From: Marinobacterium rhizophilum DSM 18822
Lineage (GTDB): Bacteria > Pseudomonadota > Gammaproteobacteria > Pseudomonadales > Balneatricaceae
Direction of reading: 5' to 3'
Assembly (NCBI RefSeq): GCF_000378045.1
Contig: NZ_KB899090.1
Span: 1 to 64,000 of the forward strand
DNA length: 64,000 nucleotides
How positions within the stretch are numbered: the first letter of the stretch is position 1; the number at the start of each line of letters is the position of its first letter. Positions 46,384-55,692 of this stretch are shown one piece after another. Under the pieces are notes generated by a model. That model saw only the letters and a list, made by a program, of their open reading frames with translations, had not been told where the DNA came from and did no database searches. The position numbers and the translations under genes were made by a program.

Positions 46384-48389
46384 TTTGCCAGCCTGTCGTC
46401 TGATTGCTCATCGGCGGATTTGTCCGAAATAATCAATTCCTTCAGATCAAGCCTCAGGGAACGGGAGGCCGGCAACGGGCTTTCACCTATCCGCCCGATA
46501 AAGACAGCCTGCTCCGTCTCTGCTTCCATCAGTTGCCTGAATTTTTCGGCGCAAGCGCCGGCCAGACGTTCCACCGACGGGGTTCGGGTAAACGGGATAC
46601 CGAGACGCAGAAAGCGGGCGAAGATCAGCGGTGTCATCTCCGGCTGCAGTCCCAGCCCCAGCCGGGTGGACGTCAGCCACAGCCGCTGCATTGCGCGGCC
46701 CGCCTGCAGATAGTCCTCCAGGGTTTCGGGAGCCTTGGGCGCGACGATGGCAAAGTGTGCGGCGCAGCGGAGCCCGGGAAGCAGATCCAATTGCAACCGT
46801 GGTACCAGGGTACCGGCCAGGTAACGGTTTACAAAGGCGACCCGCTCCCAGCTTTGCATCACCCAGCGCATCAGTTTGGCGGTCAGGGGGTCTACCCCTA
46901 CCGCCTGCTCGGGAATTCGGTCTTCACTGAACTGCTGCCCCCAGTCGATGACCTGGCTGTGCACCGAATACGCCTCCGGCATGGTGAGCCGCACCTTGGC
47001 GTTGGCAAACATAAGCCGTGCCACCTGCCAGCGATCCTTCGGTCGCTCAAACCAGCGCACCCGATATCCCTCGGGCAGGCTCTGCTCGAGCTGAGCCCGC
47101 TCGGTAACGGTCAAGGGTCGGGGGCTCATCGGCCGGCGCTGCACCGAACGAACCCTCAAGTAGAAGGCCAGGGGATTGGGCGCCAGGTCGTTATCAGGCC
47201 GCAAAGTGACATCAAAGGTGGGGGTCTGCTCCGGCAGATCGGGACGCCGCTGGATCTCGGCTCTCAGGCCAAGGGTTGAGGCGGCCATCTCGATAGATTC
47301 CAAAAGAGCACCGATCGCCATCTGGCTGGCTCGACCATCGAGGTCGTAAACCACGGTGTCACGGGTATCGGAGCCGTGCACCACCAAAGCGTTTTCGTCC
47401 ACCAGCTCGAATCGCCAAGGCTGGGTGTTATCGCCACTCGGCGCCCAGCGTGCCAAATCCAACACTTTCTCGGCGGCCGTGACCGGAGTGTAGGCGTCCG
47501 CTTCTTTGGATTTTGAGTTTTTATCCAGGTTTTCCAGATACTGCTTCTTGCCGATACTGATGGCCAGCTTCTGCAAGGGGTTGTTGTTTCCGCCAGGCCG
47601 CCAGGTCTTGGTCGACCGGTTGGTATAGGCGTCAAACTGCAACCCCCAGGGGGCAGCTACCACCCTACCCCGCTTTAACAACAGTTTTAATACCTGGCTG
47701 GCCGCCGCTCCGGCGCAGAGCTCACAGCCAATCGCCGAAGACGGCCCCTTCCTGGCGAAGGCATCGATACGCTCCGGATCCACCAGGTAACCACTGTGGA
47801 GTCGGGCGGGCGCCAGCCCGACAAAAAAGCGTAAATACTGCTCCTCTTCCGAAAACCCGTCCAAACGAAAATATTCCTCAAAGGTCATTTTCCCAGGCAG
47901 GAAGTTCAGCACGGCGGTACCCATGCCCAGGGGCGCGGCCGTTGTGGCCGGAATTCCCAGACGGTCGCAAGCGGCAAATACCGCCTTTCGCGCCGCCAAG
48001 GCAAAGAAATCCAGTCCGTCGACATACACATCGACGTCCTGCAGAAAAGTCTCCACGTTTTCGCTGGAAACGCCGTCGGGAAAAGTGCGGATATCCAGCT
48101 CCGGGTTGATATCCAGGGCCCTGTTGACCAGGGTTTCGAGCTTGGGTTGACCGACCGAGGAGAGGCTTGCACCCGCCTGGCGATTAAAATTTTCGATGCC
48201 AAACTCGTCGAAGTCCGAGAGGTTGAAGGCGCCGATACCCAGGCGAGTAAGGGTTAACAGATGGCTGCCGCCCACCCCGCCGAGGCCTGCGATCGCCACA
48301 CGTCTGGTTTTCAGCAACCGCTGCTCCGCTTCCGTTACCCAGCCGATATTGCGTGAAAATGCAAGATCATAGTCAAAATCCGTATTCAT
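46380..48389 (-). CDS. ThiF/E1-like adenylyltransferase fused to nitroreductase domain
   Basis: 669 residues from ATG 48389. Domain 1 (about 1-260): E1-type adenylation with GLGGVGG at 35-41, DFDEFGIENFNRQ at 59-71 and a CELC pair (Cys222, Cys225). Domain 2 (about 305-660): nitroreductase-like flavin domain beginning DLARWAPSGDNTQPWRF, with a later PLGMRWF-like cluster missing. Similar fusions are known from mycobacteria (Rv1355c type). The pair suggests adenylation and then reduction or oxidation of a carboxylate or peptide terminus. Translationally coupled to the glycosyltransferase. Product unknown. Confidence 0.82.
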   Translation of the reverse strand: MNTDFDYDLAFSRNIGWVTEAEQRLLKTRRVAIAGLGGVGGSHLLTLTRLGIGAFNLSDFDEFGIENFNRQAGASLSSVGQPKLETLVNRALDINPELDIRTFPDGVSSENVETFLQDVDVYVDGLDFFALAARKAVFAACDRLGIPATTAAPLGMGTAVLNFLPGKMTFEEYFRLDGFSEEEQYLRFFVGLAPARLHSGYLVDPERIDAFARKGPSSAIGCELCAGAAASQVLKLLLKRGRVVAAPWGLQFDAYTNRSTKTWRPGGNNNPLQKLAISIGKKQYLENLDKNSKSKEADAYTPVTAAEKVLDLARWAPSGDNTQPWRFELVDENALVVHGSDTRDTVVYDLDGRASQMAIGALLESIEMAASTLGLRAEIQRRPDLPEQTPTFDVTLRPDNDLAPNPLAFYLRVRSVQRRPMSPRPLTVTERAQLEQSLPEGYRVRWFERPKDRWQVARLMFANAKVRLTMPEAYSVHSQVIDWGQQFSEDRIPEQAVGVDPLTAKLMRWVMQSWERVAFVNRYLAGTLVPRLQLDLLPGLRCAAHFAIVAPKAPETLEDYLQAGRAMQRLWLTSTRLGLGLQPEMTPLIFARFLRLGIPFTRTPSVERLAGACAEKFRQLMEAETEQAVFIGRIGESPLPASRSLRLDLKELIISDKSADEQSDDRLAK

Positions 48390-48520
48390 AATAATGTGAG
48401 AGACTCCAACCCGATTCCTGTTAAGCCAAATTCCAGGTGCTGGCAATCAACCGCCTTCGTGGCCTTGTAGCACGCCAGTCCTTCCGGCAAGACGATACCG
48501 CCGGGCAAGTTGGCCATGCT

Positions 48521-48536
48521 GTTTGCCCGGGCAAAC
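48521..48536. promoter_or_regulatory. Perfect 16-bp palindrome, possible operator
   Basis: GTTTGCCCGGGCAAAC reads the same on both strands. It lies 132 bases upstream of the ThiF-fusion start in an otherwise gene-free 376-base spacer (48390-48765), a sensible place for a dimeric regulator. No regulator gene is nearby. Another inverted pair (GTGCTGG / CCAGCAC) lies at about 48600-48660. Confidence 0.35.
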
Positions 48537-48765
48537 ATTTTCCGAGAGGATCAGATCCCCGGGGCACAGGACAGGTGCGCCTGCATTTTGGAAAATCCGC
48601 GTGCTGGTGCCAAAAGCTGAACAAATAACGAGCACCTGGGCGGTGTTACCTGCCAGCACTGACTATAACCGAGCAAAGGGTGATTTATTCGCAGATTCCG
48701 TAAACGATACGAAGTCTGCCTCTCTGGCGCTCAATCGGAGGTCAGGCATTGCAGCCGGTCGACTC

Positions 48766-50013
48766 TCAGAAGTACCGGGTCAGCTGGATTTCAAGGTAAT
48801 CATCATCCCTGATCTGACGGAGGGGGTCTTCCTCGTCCACATTGGTAAAGAGTCGCATTTCCAGGCCAAGAACCCAGTGCTCACTCAAGCGCCGTGAGGC
48901 TTCCACATTGGCGAAGGTGGAATCAGAGCCTGTGTCGACGGTAACCCCCGCAAGAATGCGGGTATTATGAACATCGTTATCGGTAAATCGGACCCCGAAA
49001 AAGATATCGTCCTGCAGTACCGTCGTCGCGCTATCACCCCGTTCGTCGTAGTTGTACTCCAGCAGCCAACCCAGGTCGACTGCACTGCCCGCTATACCAA
49101 ATTGTGTGAACTCAAAACCGCCGACGTAGGCGTAATAGTCGTCGACCTTATTCTGGTTGTAGATTGCCTCGAGCTTCCAAAGCCATGCGCCCTTCGTAGC
49201 CTGAACGTCGAGGCTGGTCTGGTCGATCTGCAGGTAAAGGGGGCGCAGGCTGGGCCTGGGGCCTGAGTCGTCAAGTATCAGCAGCGGTTCGCGGCTGGTT
49301 CCGCTGAAATGCGCGATACCGATATCCCAGTCACCGAAATAGTGGGACCAGCGCAAGGCGAAATCGACATGGTGTTCCTCGTCGCCGGACTCGTAAATTG
49401 CAGCATCGGTATCGATCGCAGGCTCAGTGCGCAGGCGGCCATCCTTTCCAGGGAAGGTGCGCTCCCTGAAGTAGGGCAACAGGTAAGCCTGCCAGGTGCC
49501 CCAGTCATTCAGGTAGCCGAGGTTGAGCATGGGCTGCCCCAGTTTGTCCTCCCGATCGATATTTTCCACCAGGTCGGTCTGGTTGATGATATCGACCAGA
49601 TGTTGCGACTCCGCCACGCCCCAGAAAACAGTGTCGACCCCGGCCTTGAAGACGAATTGTTCAGTTTCCATGCGCCAGAACAGTTCCCGTATATCGGCAT
49701 GAGTACGCTCGTCGTCATTGGCGTCAAGGCGTAAAAACGGGGTAAACGCGAAGGTTTGCGTTCCGTCGTCCCAGTTCCGATAGTATTCGGGCTGGAATAC
49801 TGCTGACAGGTTCTGGTCATCCTGGGCCGGATGGACCGGGCCGTGGAAAAACAGCCGAGGTTCCAGGCTGACATAGCCTGTCCATTCGCTCGAAGCGCTA
49901 TCGGTGCTTGAATTGGCAGAATCGTCTGCCGCTGCAGCGACAAATTGCCCATATGCAAGCAACGGAACCAGGATCAGGGATGAAAAGTCGATACGGCGCA
50001 CTTTATGCTTCAA
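48766..50013 (-). CDS. Outer-membrane beta-barrel protein (DUF1302-like)
   Basis: About 415 residues. I place the start at TTG 50013, with GGAAAG 5 bases upstream, just after the stop of the previous gene; the ATG at 50064 lies inside that gene and has no site. A signal peptide ends near FVAAAA. The mature part has repeated amphipathic strands (YVSLEPRLFF; FALRWSHYFGDWDIGI; DLGWLLEYNYDER) and ends LTRYF, a barrel end. Third gene of the RND exporter trio; it likely serves as its outer-membrane outlet or lipid receptor. Confidence 0.8.
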   Translation of the reverse strand: MKHKVRRIDFSSLILVPLLAYGQFVAAAADDSANSSTDSASSEWTGYVSLEPRLFFHGPVHPAQDDQNLSAVFQPEYYRNWDDGTQTFAFTPFLRLDANDDERTHADIRELFWRMETEQFVFKAGVDTVFWGVAESQHLVDIINQTDLVENIDREDKLGQPMLNLGYLNDWGTWQAYLLPYFRERTFPGKDGRLRTEPAIDTDAAIYESGDEEHHVDFALRWSHYFGDWDIGIAHFSGTSREPLLILDDSGPRPSLRPLYLQIDQTSLDVQATKGAWLWKLEAIYNQNKVDDYYAYVGGFEFTQFGIAGSAVDLGWLLEYNYDERGDSATTVLQDDIFFGVRFTDNDVHNTRILAGVTVDTGSDSTFANVEASRRLSEHWVLGLEMRLFTNVDEEDPLRQIRDDDYLEIQLTRYF

Positions 50014-50026
50014 AATGGCTTTCCTA

Positions 50027-50872
50027 TTATCGAATGCGCGACAGTGCACTGCGATTGAAATCACTGTCCGTCAGGCCGGTGCGGAACCGGTAATCCTCGA
50101 ATATCAGGGTAGTACTTTTCTCATTCTGGTGATTCTTCATGATCATTTTTGCCGGGCGCCAGTACTGCTCCAGGTACTGCCTGTAACCTGCCAGCGTCAT
50201 GGTCTTGAGCAGTTCGCCCTTGCGATCGTAGTAGTCCACGCGCCGGAGCCGGTATTCGCTCTGGTCCACCCAGGTTACCTGGCGCGTGTAGCCAGATTTT
50301 GAGTCGACGGGAACACGTTCGACCACGAAGCAAGGTTCGCCGTCCACGGGTTCGTCCCGCAGGTAAGTGTAGGTATATTTCTCGACTTCCTGCGAGGACA
50401 GATCCTCATAAGCAAACTCGCTGCCCATGAACGGCCCCGACTTGTCGGCGGAAGAGATTCGTTTTACGCGCTTGAGCGCCGGCAGATAGAGCCACTGGTC
50501 ATCGTTGCCGACTTTGTGTGTAAAGGTCAGTATGGCCGTTCCCTTGAGATCCCGAGGCCTGTCAAACACCATGATACTCTTGTCACCGTCGCCCTCGACT
50601 TCCAGCGTCAATTGGCGCATTTCCCGGCGCACCTCCTCGGTTCCGGAAAGGTTCAGCAGCATGGCGAGGTTGACTGTCGTATCCCCGAAACCACGATCGC
50701 GCCGGTCTGCCTCCAGTGCGATGGCCAGTCCTTGCTCAGGCGCTGACTCTTTCAAAGCGGGCTCTTTCGAAGCTGGCTCCTGCGAAAACACCGGACCACA
50801 AAAAATAGCCAGGCAGATAACGGCGAATACTGATCGGTGGAAGCCTGCTCGACTGAACTGTTTTACTTTCAT
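50027..50872 (-). CDS. Outer membrane lipoprotein-sorting protein (LolA-like fold)
   Basis: 281 residues from ATG 50872 (GGGAG 6 bases upstream). Signal peptide ending near PVFSQ. Contains DKSIMVFDRPRDLKGTAIL, QWLYLPALKRVKRIS and SDFNRSALSRIR, typical of the LolA-like family that sits with MMPL exporters. It is periplasmic and probably shuttles a lipid from the RND pump to the barrel encoded next. Spaced 19 bases from the RND stop and 13 from the barrel's start. Confidence 0.88.
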   Translation of the reverse strand: MKVKQFSRAGFHRSVFAVICLAIFCGPVFSQEPASKEPALKESAPEQGLAIALEADRRDRGFGDTTVNLAMLLNLSGTEEVRREMRQLTLEVEGDGDKSIMVFDRPRDLKGTAILTFTHKVGNDDQWLYLPALKRVKRISSADKSGPFMGSEFAYEDLSSQEVEKYTYTYLRDEPVDGEPCFVVERVPVDSKSGYTRQVTWVDQSEYRLRRVDYYDRKGELLKTMTLAGYRQYLEQYWRPAKMIMKNHQNEKSTTLIFEDYRFRTGLTDSDFNRSALSRIR

Positions 50873-50891
50873 ACACATCTCCCGTTCGGGC

Positions 50892-53213
50892 CTACCCACC
50901 GATGATAGTCGTTTTCGCCGCCTGGGGCAGCAGCCAGCGATCAGCCTTGATCAATACGGTCGGTAGAAACAACAGATCCAGAATGATGGCAATAGCGATG
51001 GTCATGGCGACCAGCAGGCCCGATGTGGAGTTTACGGAAAAATCCGATTGTACTAGCGCCAGGAAGCCGATCGCCAGGACAATCGAGGTGGAGAGCAGGG
51101 CACTGCCCACTGCCGCAAAGGCGTACCTGATCGCCTGCTCCGCATCCAGGTTCCGTTCCTGCCTGGCCTCCAGGTATTTCACGAGGAAGTGGGTTGTGTC
51201 ATCCACAATGATGCCCAGGGTCAGACTGAACACCACGGAGGCGGCGATGTTCACCTCACCGACCACTGCCCCCCATAGCCCGAGGGTAACGAAGGCGGGA
51301 AACAGGTTAGGTATGCAACTGACCAGCCCGAACCGGATCGAGCGGAAGGCAACGATCAAGCAGAGCGAGACAAGCGCGATCGCCGCCAGGGATCCGAGGA
51401 GCATGCTGTTGATGTTGCGCAGGCCGACATTCGCAAAGCTGATGGATTGACCCGCCCCGCGGGTGACCATGCCCGGCAGATGGTCCTGCATCCACCGCCT
51501 GCTCCGCGCCTCGAATGCAATGAGACCTTGTGATTGCTGGTTCTTCAGCGTTGCCGCCACCTTGAGGGAGGATTTGTCCGCGCTTATCTGATGTGTGACA
51601 TCCTGCCCATAAGGAACGGATATCTCATAGAGCAGGACATACTGCGCCGCCAGCTCTCTGCTGTCCGGAAGTTTGTGCCACTCCTGGGCCCCGCCATGCA
51701 TCACCTGGTTCAGCCGCTTCAGCGTATCGGTAAATGACTCCACGTTGACCACTTCGGATTGCGCCCTGAGCCAGGAGACAAACGAATCGATATCGGCAAG
51801 AAAGCGGGGATCGGCGATACCCTGCTCCTGCCCGCTATCAAACGAGTAGTAAACCGACTGGGTTCCCGAGAGCTTTCGCTCGATGACGTCAATGGCTTGC
51901 GTTAGAGGAACCGAGTCAGAAAAATAGCCGGTTGGGTCGTCGTTGAGCTCAATGCGCGGAATAAAACTCACTGTCAGACCAATGAGTAACAACGAACTCC
52001 AGAAAATGCGGTTGTTATGGCGAATCACCCAGTTGGCGAGACCACCCAGTGGTATGCCGGTTGTTACTCCCCCCGACTTTCTGAAGGGTAGTATCTGCAC
52101 CAGGCCGGGAAGAATGGTTACCGTCACCCATAGCGCGCCCAAGACACCCACAGCGGCTATGGTGCCGAGTTCACGGAACGGTGGCGACTCGCTGAAATTC
52201 ATGCTCAGAAAACCCAGCGCCGTGGTGAGGCTGGTGAGCACAATCGGATAGAGCGTATGATCCAGAGCGCCCCATAGTGCATCCGCTTTCTCCTGGCCGT
52301 TCCTGAGGCGGGTCAGGAATACGCTCAGCAGGTGGATGCAGTCCGCAATGGCCAGCGTCATGATGATCGTCGGCGCCGAGACGTTGACGCTGTTGAGGCT
52401 TATACCCGCCCATCCAGCAAAGCCCATACCGCAAAGGATGCTAAGAAATATCGTTACCACCGTGCAGATCGAAGCCATCACGGAGCGCAGTAACAGGGCG
52501 ATGAAGACCAGAACCAGGACAAAAAGTGCCGGCAGGAGGGTTATCGAGTCGCGGGCAGTGACTTCAGCAAGGGTCTGCTCGGTCAAGGCCCGCCCGGCAA
52601 GGCGAACTTCAATGGCGGGATTTGAACTTTCAACTTCAGTCGCCAACTCCCTTGCATATCTCACGGCCTGGTCAATGGCGGCCGCCTGTTCATCTTCCGG
52701 TAAATTCAGGGTGACATTGACCGCGGCGACCTGACCGTCATTGGCCAGCAGGCGCCCTATCAGTACCTGTTGTGACATCGCGATGTCCTTAATGCGTCGG
52801 CGGTCTTCGCTTGTCAGTGCATCCGCATTTTCAACCAGCTTGTCGATAACGATGTCGTCGCCGTCCACCTCGGGATAGAGGAAGTTGGTGACGGAGTCAA
52901 CACGCCTCGCGTGGGGCATGAGCCATGACTTTTCGGTAATGGTCTGAACAGACGACAGATTGTTGGCTTCGAATATGTCACCGCCGCGGGTGTCTATGAC
53001 GAACAGTACGTTGTCCTCACGGCCGTACGTTCGCTTTAGCTCGCGGTCTGCAATAAGGTTCGGGTCGTCCTCACTGAAAAAGACATCGATGCCCGACTCA
53101 ACGGTCAATCGGCTGCCACCAAACCCGATGCCCAGGATCAAGACAAGGCCGACCAGTATTATCCGGTAGGGGTAGCGAACAAGCGCTGTGATCAAGCGGT
53201 CCTTGAGTGCCAT
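50892..53213 (-). CDS. RND/MMPL family exporter
   Basis: 773 residues with 12 membrane helices in the two-fold MMPL/HpnN layout: one helix, a periplasmic loop (about 40-220), five helices, then the same again. Motifs include GISLNSVNVSAPTIIMTLAIAD split over two helices, and its repeat GIIVDDTTHF in the second half. Such pumps extract lipids or hydrophobic molecules and push them to the periplasm. Heads a three-gene operon with LolA-like and barrel proteins. Substrate not known; the neighbouring acyltransferases suggest an acylated small molecule. Confidence 0.88.
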   Translation of the reverse strand: MALKDRLITALVRYPYRIILVGLVLILGIGFGGSRLTVESGIDVFFSEDDPNLIADRELKRTYGREDNVLFVIDTRGGDIFEANNLSSVQTITEKSWLMPHARRVDSVTNFLYPEVDGDDIVIDKLVENADALTSEDRRRIKDIAMSQQVLIGRLLANDGQVAAVNVTLNLPEDEQAAAIDQAVRYARELATEVESSNPAIEVRLAGRALTEQTLAEVTARDSITLLPALFVLVLVFIALLLRSVMASICTVVTIFLSILCGMGFAGWAGISLNSVNVSAPTIIMTLAIADCIHLLSVFLTRLRNGQEKADALWGALDHTLYPIVLTSLTTALGFLSMNFSESPPFRELGTIAAVGVLGALWVTVTILPGLVQILPFRKSGGVTTGIPLGGLANWVIRHNNRIFWSSLLLIGLTVSFIPRIELNDDPTGYFSDSVPLTQAIDVIERKLSGTQSVYYSFDSGQEQGIADPRFLADIDSFVSWLRAQSEVVNVESFTDTLKRLNQVMHGGAQEWHKLPDSRELAAQYVLLYEISVPYGQDVTHQISADKSSLKVAATLKNQQSQGLIAFEARSRRWMQDHLPGMVTRGAGQSISFANVGLRNINSMLLGSLAAIALVSLCLIVAFRSIRFGLVSCIPNLFPAFVTLGLWGAVVGEVNIAASVVFSLTLGIIVDDTTHFLVKYLEARQERNLDAEQAIRYAFAAVGSALLSTSIVLAIGFLALVQSDFSVNSTSGLLVAMTIAIAIILDLLFLPTVLIKADRWLLPQAAKTTIIGG

Positions 53214-53864
53214 GGCGAGTTTCTCGAGACAGGTTCGATTGAAGTCAGGGGACTGAACCTGACCTTAAACTTAGTGTAGTGGTTCAACGAACCCGGACAC
53301 CGTTTTAGGTGGTACAGTCGTGACCAAAGAAGAGAGGAGCCTGAGCTGTGATACTGAAGGTTTGTCGCCGATACGCAACAGATTGAATTAACCCTCTCTA
53401 TTCAATTATCGACTTACTCATCAGTGTCTTATCGAACTTAACATTTCGATTTTGTACAGGAATCGCAGGACTTATATCTCCCCTTGATCCGATTTTTTCG
53501 TTGCATCTTTTGATTACCTGACTGGAGCCAGGTTCAGAGTACGCAGATAGCTGAACTATGAAGCAATCGACTGCCTCCAGAAAGCGTCATTTTAAATAAT
53601 TGATTTTATTACGTTTTATTTATTCTAGAGATACCTGTCCCTGATTGATGACATTTTGTGGAAGCATTTGCGGGAAAATCGACGACGAAACGGAAAAAAG
53701 CCATATAACCTATTGATTATTATAAATAAATAAAATCAGGCTCGGTTTTTGCTGATTTTTCCGAAATTTGACTGCGTGATTCAAGCACCAGTTGCTTGGC
53801 AATGATCGGATCAGGGTGTATCCGACTGGCAAAAACGACTCACGAAGGTTGAGGGAAATACCCA
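53214..53864. other. AT-rich spacer, 650 bp, no gene
   Basis: No coding frame is credible. TGATTTTATTA near 53601 and its inverse TAAATAAAATCA near 53731 form a long-range inverted repeat around 120 bases apart. It must hold the promoters of the RND trio and the LuxI-like gene, which are divergent. No Vibrio-type lux box could be picked out. Confidence 0.4.
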
Positions 53865-54467
53865 ATGTCAATTCGCTTTGAATTCAGTAAAAAGCCGCAG
53901 TTGCTTGCCCAGTACTATAAAATCCGGGAGGCCTGTTTTCGCAAAGAACTGGGACTCGAATCCTTTGATGGTTCGGAAGACGAAGACGATCGAGCGGGAC
54001 ATATTTTGATTGCCATGGATGTTGATCGCTGCATCGGTGGCGCCCGGTTCTCTGGCAGCCCTGCCTCCAACCCGACGCGCTTACCCATGGAAGACGACGA
54101 CTTTGTGCTCGAGAAGATCTTCCCCGAACTGGCGCAACAATCCTACGGCCAGTGGACGCGTTTGTGCCTTTTGCCTGAGTACAGGACGACGGAGATGTTA
54201 CGTGATCAATGCCGGGCGATGGTCAGAGGAAGTGTGGAGCTGAATTACAGCTATGGCTTTAATGTTGCGGGCTTAGCCCGTGCGCGTCTCTATAAGCGCC
54301 TGCATACAGTCCTCGGTTATGACTACAAGATTTATGATCAAATCGGCATTCCTGCAGAGCAGGGATTTACGCACCTGCCACACCTGCTTTCCATCGCCTT
54401 TCTCCAACCTGAGGCCAGGGCGTTGAAGTGCGCCGACGGTTCAACACTTACCCAATGCGCGGCCTAG
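53865..54467 (+). CDS. LuxI/N-acyl amino acid synthase-like GNAT acyltransferase
   Basis: 200 residues. The start has the LuxI-like pattern IREACF (Arg21, Phe25, the R-x3-F of LuxI), an acidic stretch (GSEDEDDRAGH), GGARFSG, and WTRLCLLPEYR. These enzymes join a fatty acyl group from ACP to homoserine lactone or an amino acid. Such synthases have been reported linked to PEP-CTERM systems. It faces the second acyltransferase tail to tail. Whether the product is a lactone or an N-acyl amino acid cannot be told; no LuxR gene is nearby, favouring the latter. Confidence 0.7.
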   Translation: MSIRFEFSKKPQLLAQYYKIREACFRKELGLESFDGSEDEDDRAGHILIAMDVDRCIGGARFSGSPASNPTRLPMEDDDFVLEKIFPELAQQSYGQWTRLCLLPEYRTTEMLRDQCRAMVRGSVELNYSYGFNVAGLARARLYKRLHTVLGYDYKIYDQIGIPAEQGFTHLPHLLSIAFLQPEARALKCADGSTLTQCAA

Positions 54468-54530
54468 CCGCCTGCTGCATTTGTTCTTGGAGTTTCTCAT
54501 CACTGAAGTACCCCGGGACCAAGCAGGCGG
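54468..54530. terminator. Inverted repeat between convergent genes, possible terminator
   Basis: CCGCCTGCT (54468-54476) and AGCAGGCGG (54522-54530) are perfect complements with a 45-base loop, and AAAA follows. The loop is long for a standard terminator, so this is tentative. Confidence 0.3.
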
Positions 54531-54561
54531 AAAAGTATTAGCGTTACACGCTGAATACCAT

Positions 54562-55296
54562 TCATTTAGGTAGCTGCTTCTCAAGCTGGGCATAGATGTC
54601 GTCAAACATTTCCCGAATCGGGGGGATCAGGTGCTCTAATAGGATATCCGGTGATATATAATAAGGGGCCCTGATTCCATGGTACTTGATCGGCTCCCCC
54701 GCCCGCTGAAATCGGATGCCGACCCGAGACACCCCCCTAGCGAGCCTGGGTTCCATCATCACCACCACATAATGATATTTCTGGAGCACGCACAGCGCCG
54801 CGGCTCCCAGATAAAGGCCAACGGCGATATAGGGGAAATTCTTGGCATGATCGGATATATCTGTCCGCATACCTTCGAAGATAAAGGGCCTGCCCTTTTC
54901 CCCGGAACGGCGCCGGAACTGGGCGGAAACCGCCAACCGTGAAACTTCGGCGATGGAGCCACGCGCCTGGGCCTTCAGATCGAAAAGACTGGGATCGAAG
55001 GCGTGGCTGCAATATTTCTCCAACGGTAATATCTGCTCAGGCATTGAGGTCGAGGTGTGCACGAAACGCACCGTACCGACAAAATTCTGGCTACTGTTAT
55101 GCACAAGAAGCAGATGATCGGAGATAGAATCGAACGCATCCCGTTCCAACCCGTCGGGAAACGCATCCTTCTCCTCGAATCCCAGCTCATCGCAATAGAC
55201 TTCATAACGAATCCTGAACGCCTCTCGACGTTGCGCTTGCGTATCCGCCAGCCGAATGCTGAAGTACTTTTTGAAATTAATTGGGATTTCGTGCAT
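54562..55296 (-). CDS. PEP-CTERM/exosortase system-associated acyltransferase
   Basis: 244 residues. N-acyl amino acid synthase-like GNAT: FRIRYEVYCDELGFE near 26-40, FVGTVRFV near 71-78, AEVSRLAVSAQFRRR near 115-130. This matches the acyltransferase family defined by its co-occurrence with XrtA. Long-chain N-acyl amino acid synthases of this kind have been described as linked to PEP-CTERM systems. The product may act as a signal or membrane lipid. The ACP at 10.8 kb is a possible acyl donor. Confidence 0.85.
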   Translation of the reverse strand: MHEIPINFKKYFSIRLADTQAQRREAFRIRYEVYCDELGFEEKDAFPDGLERDAFDSISDHLLLVHNSSQNFVGTVRFVHTSTSMPEQILPLEKYCSHAFDPSLFDLKAQARGSIAEVSRLAVSAQFRRRSGEKGRPFIFEGMRTDISDHAKNFPYIAVGLYLGAAALCVLQKYHYVVVMMEPRLARGVSRVGIRFQRAGEPIKYHGIRAPYYISPDILLEHLIPPIREMFDDIYAQLEKQLPK

Positions 55297-55692
55297 CGAT
55301 CGTCCCGCCGCGATGAAATACTCACCATGAATCAGCTGGATTCACTACCGTTAAACGTCGCAAGCCGGCAGCTTAAGCGAGCTGAGGAAATGACCGTGAA
55401 CTAGTTCCATAATGCCTCAGGCCAAGCCGATACTCGGAAGTGTAGACACAGCACGTTGAAATAGATTCCGTCGAAGTTGCCCCCAGCGCATTTGAGAAAC
55501 CCACTTAATCAAGTGGCGCAATAAATGAACCACCTTTCAATATCGCTTTTTATTTCAAAGAGTTGCAATGCGCTTGCGAGACCAGCTTTAGCATGACTGT
55601 AAAGTTTTTTGACACTTTCCTACCTTATAACCACGGTGTAGCCTTGAGGCGCGTAAAGGACGCGGGCTCTGTGTGCACGTCCTCACCGACGC
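55297..55692. other. Spacer between acyltransferase and TviB-like genes
   Basis: About 400 bases, no gene. CACTTAATCAAGTG is a small perfect hairpin. AGGACG/CGTCCT near 55640-55680 might end transcription of the minus-strand operon that stops at 55693, but the T-run is poor. Confidence 0.3.
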
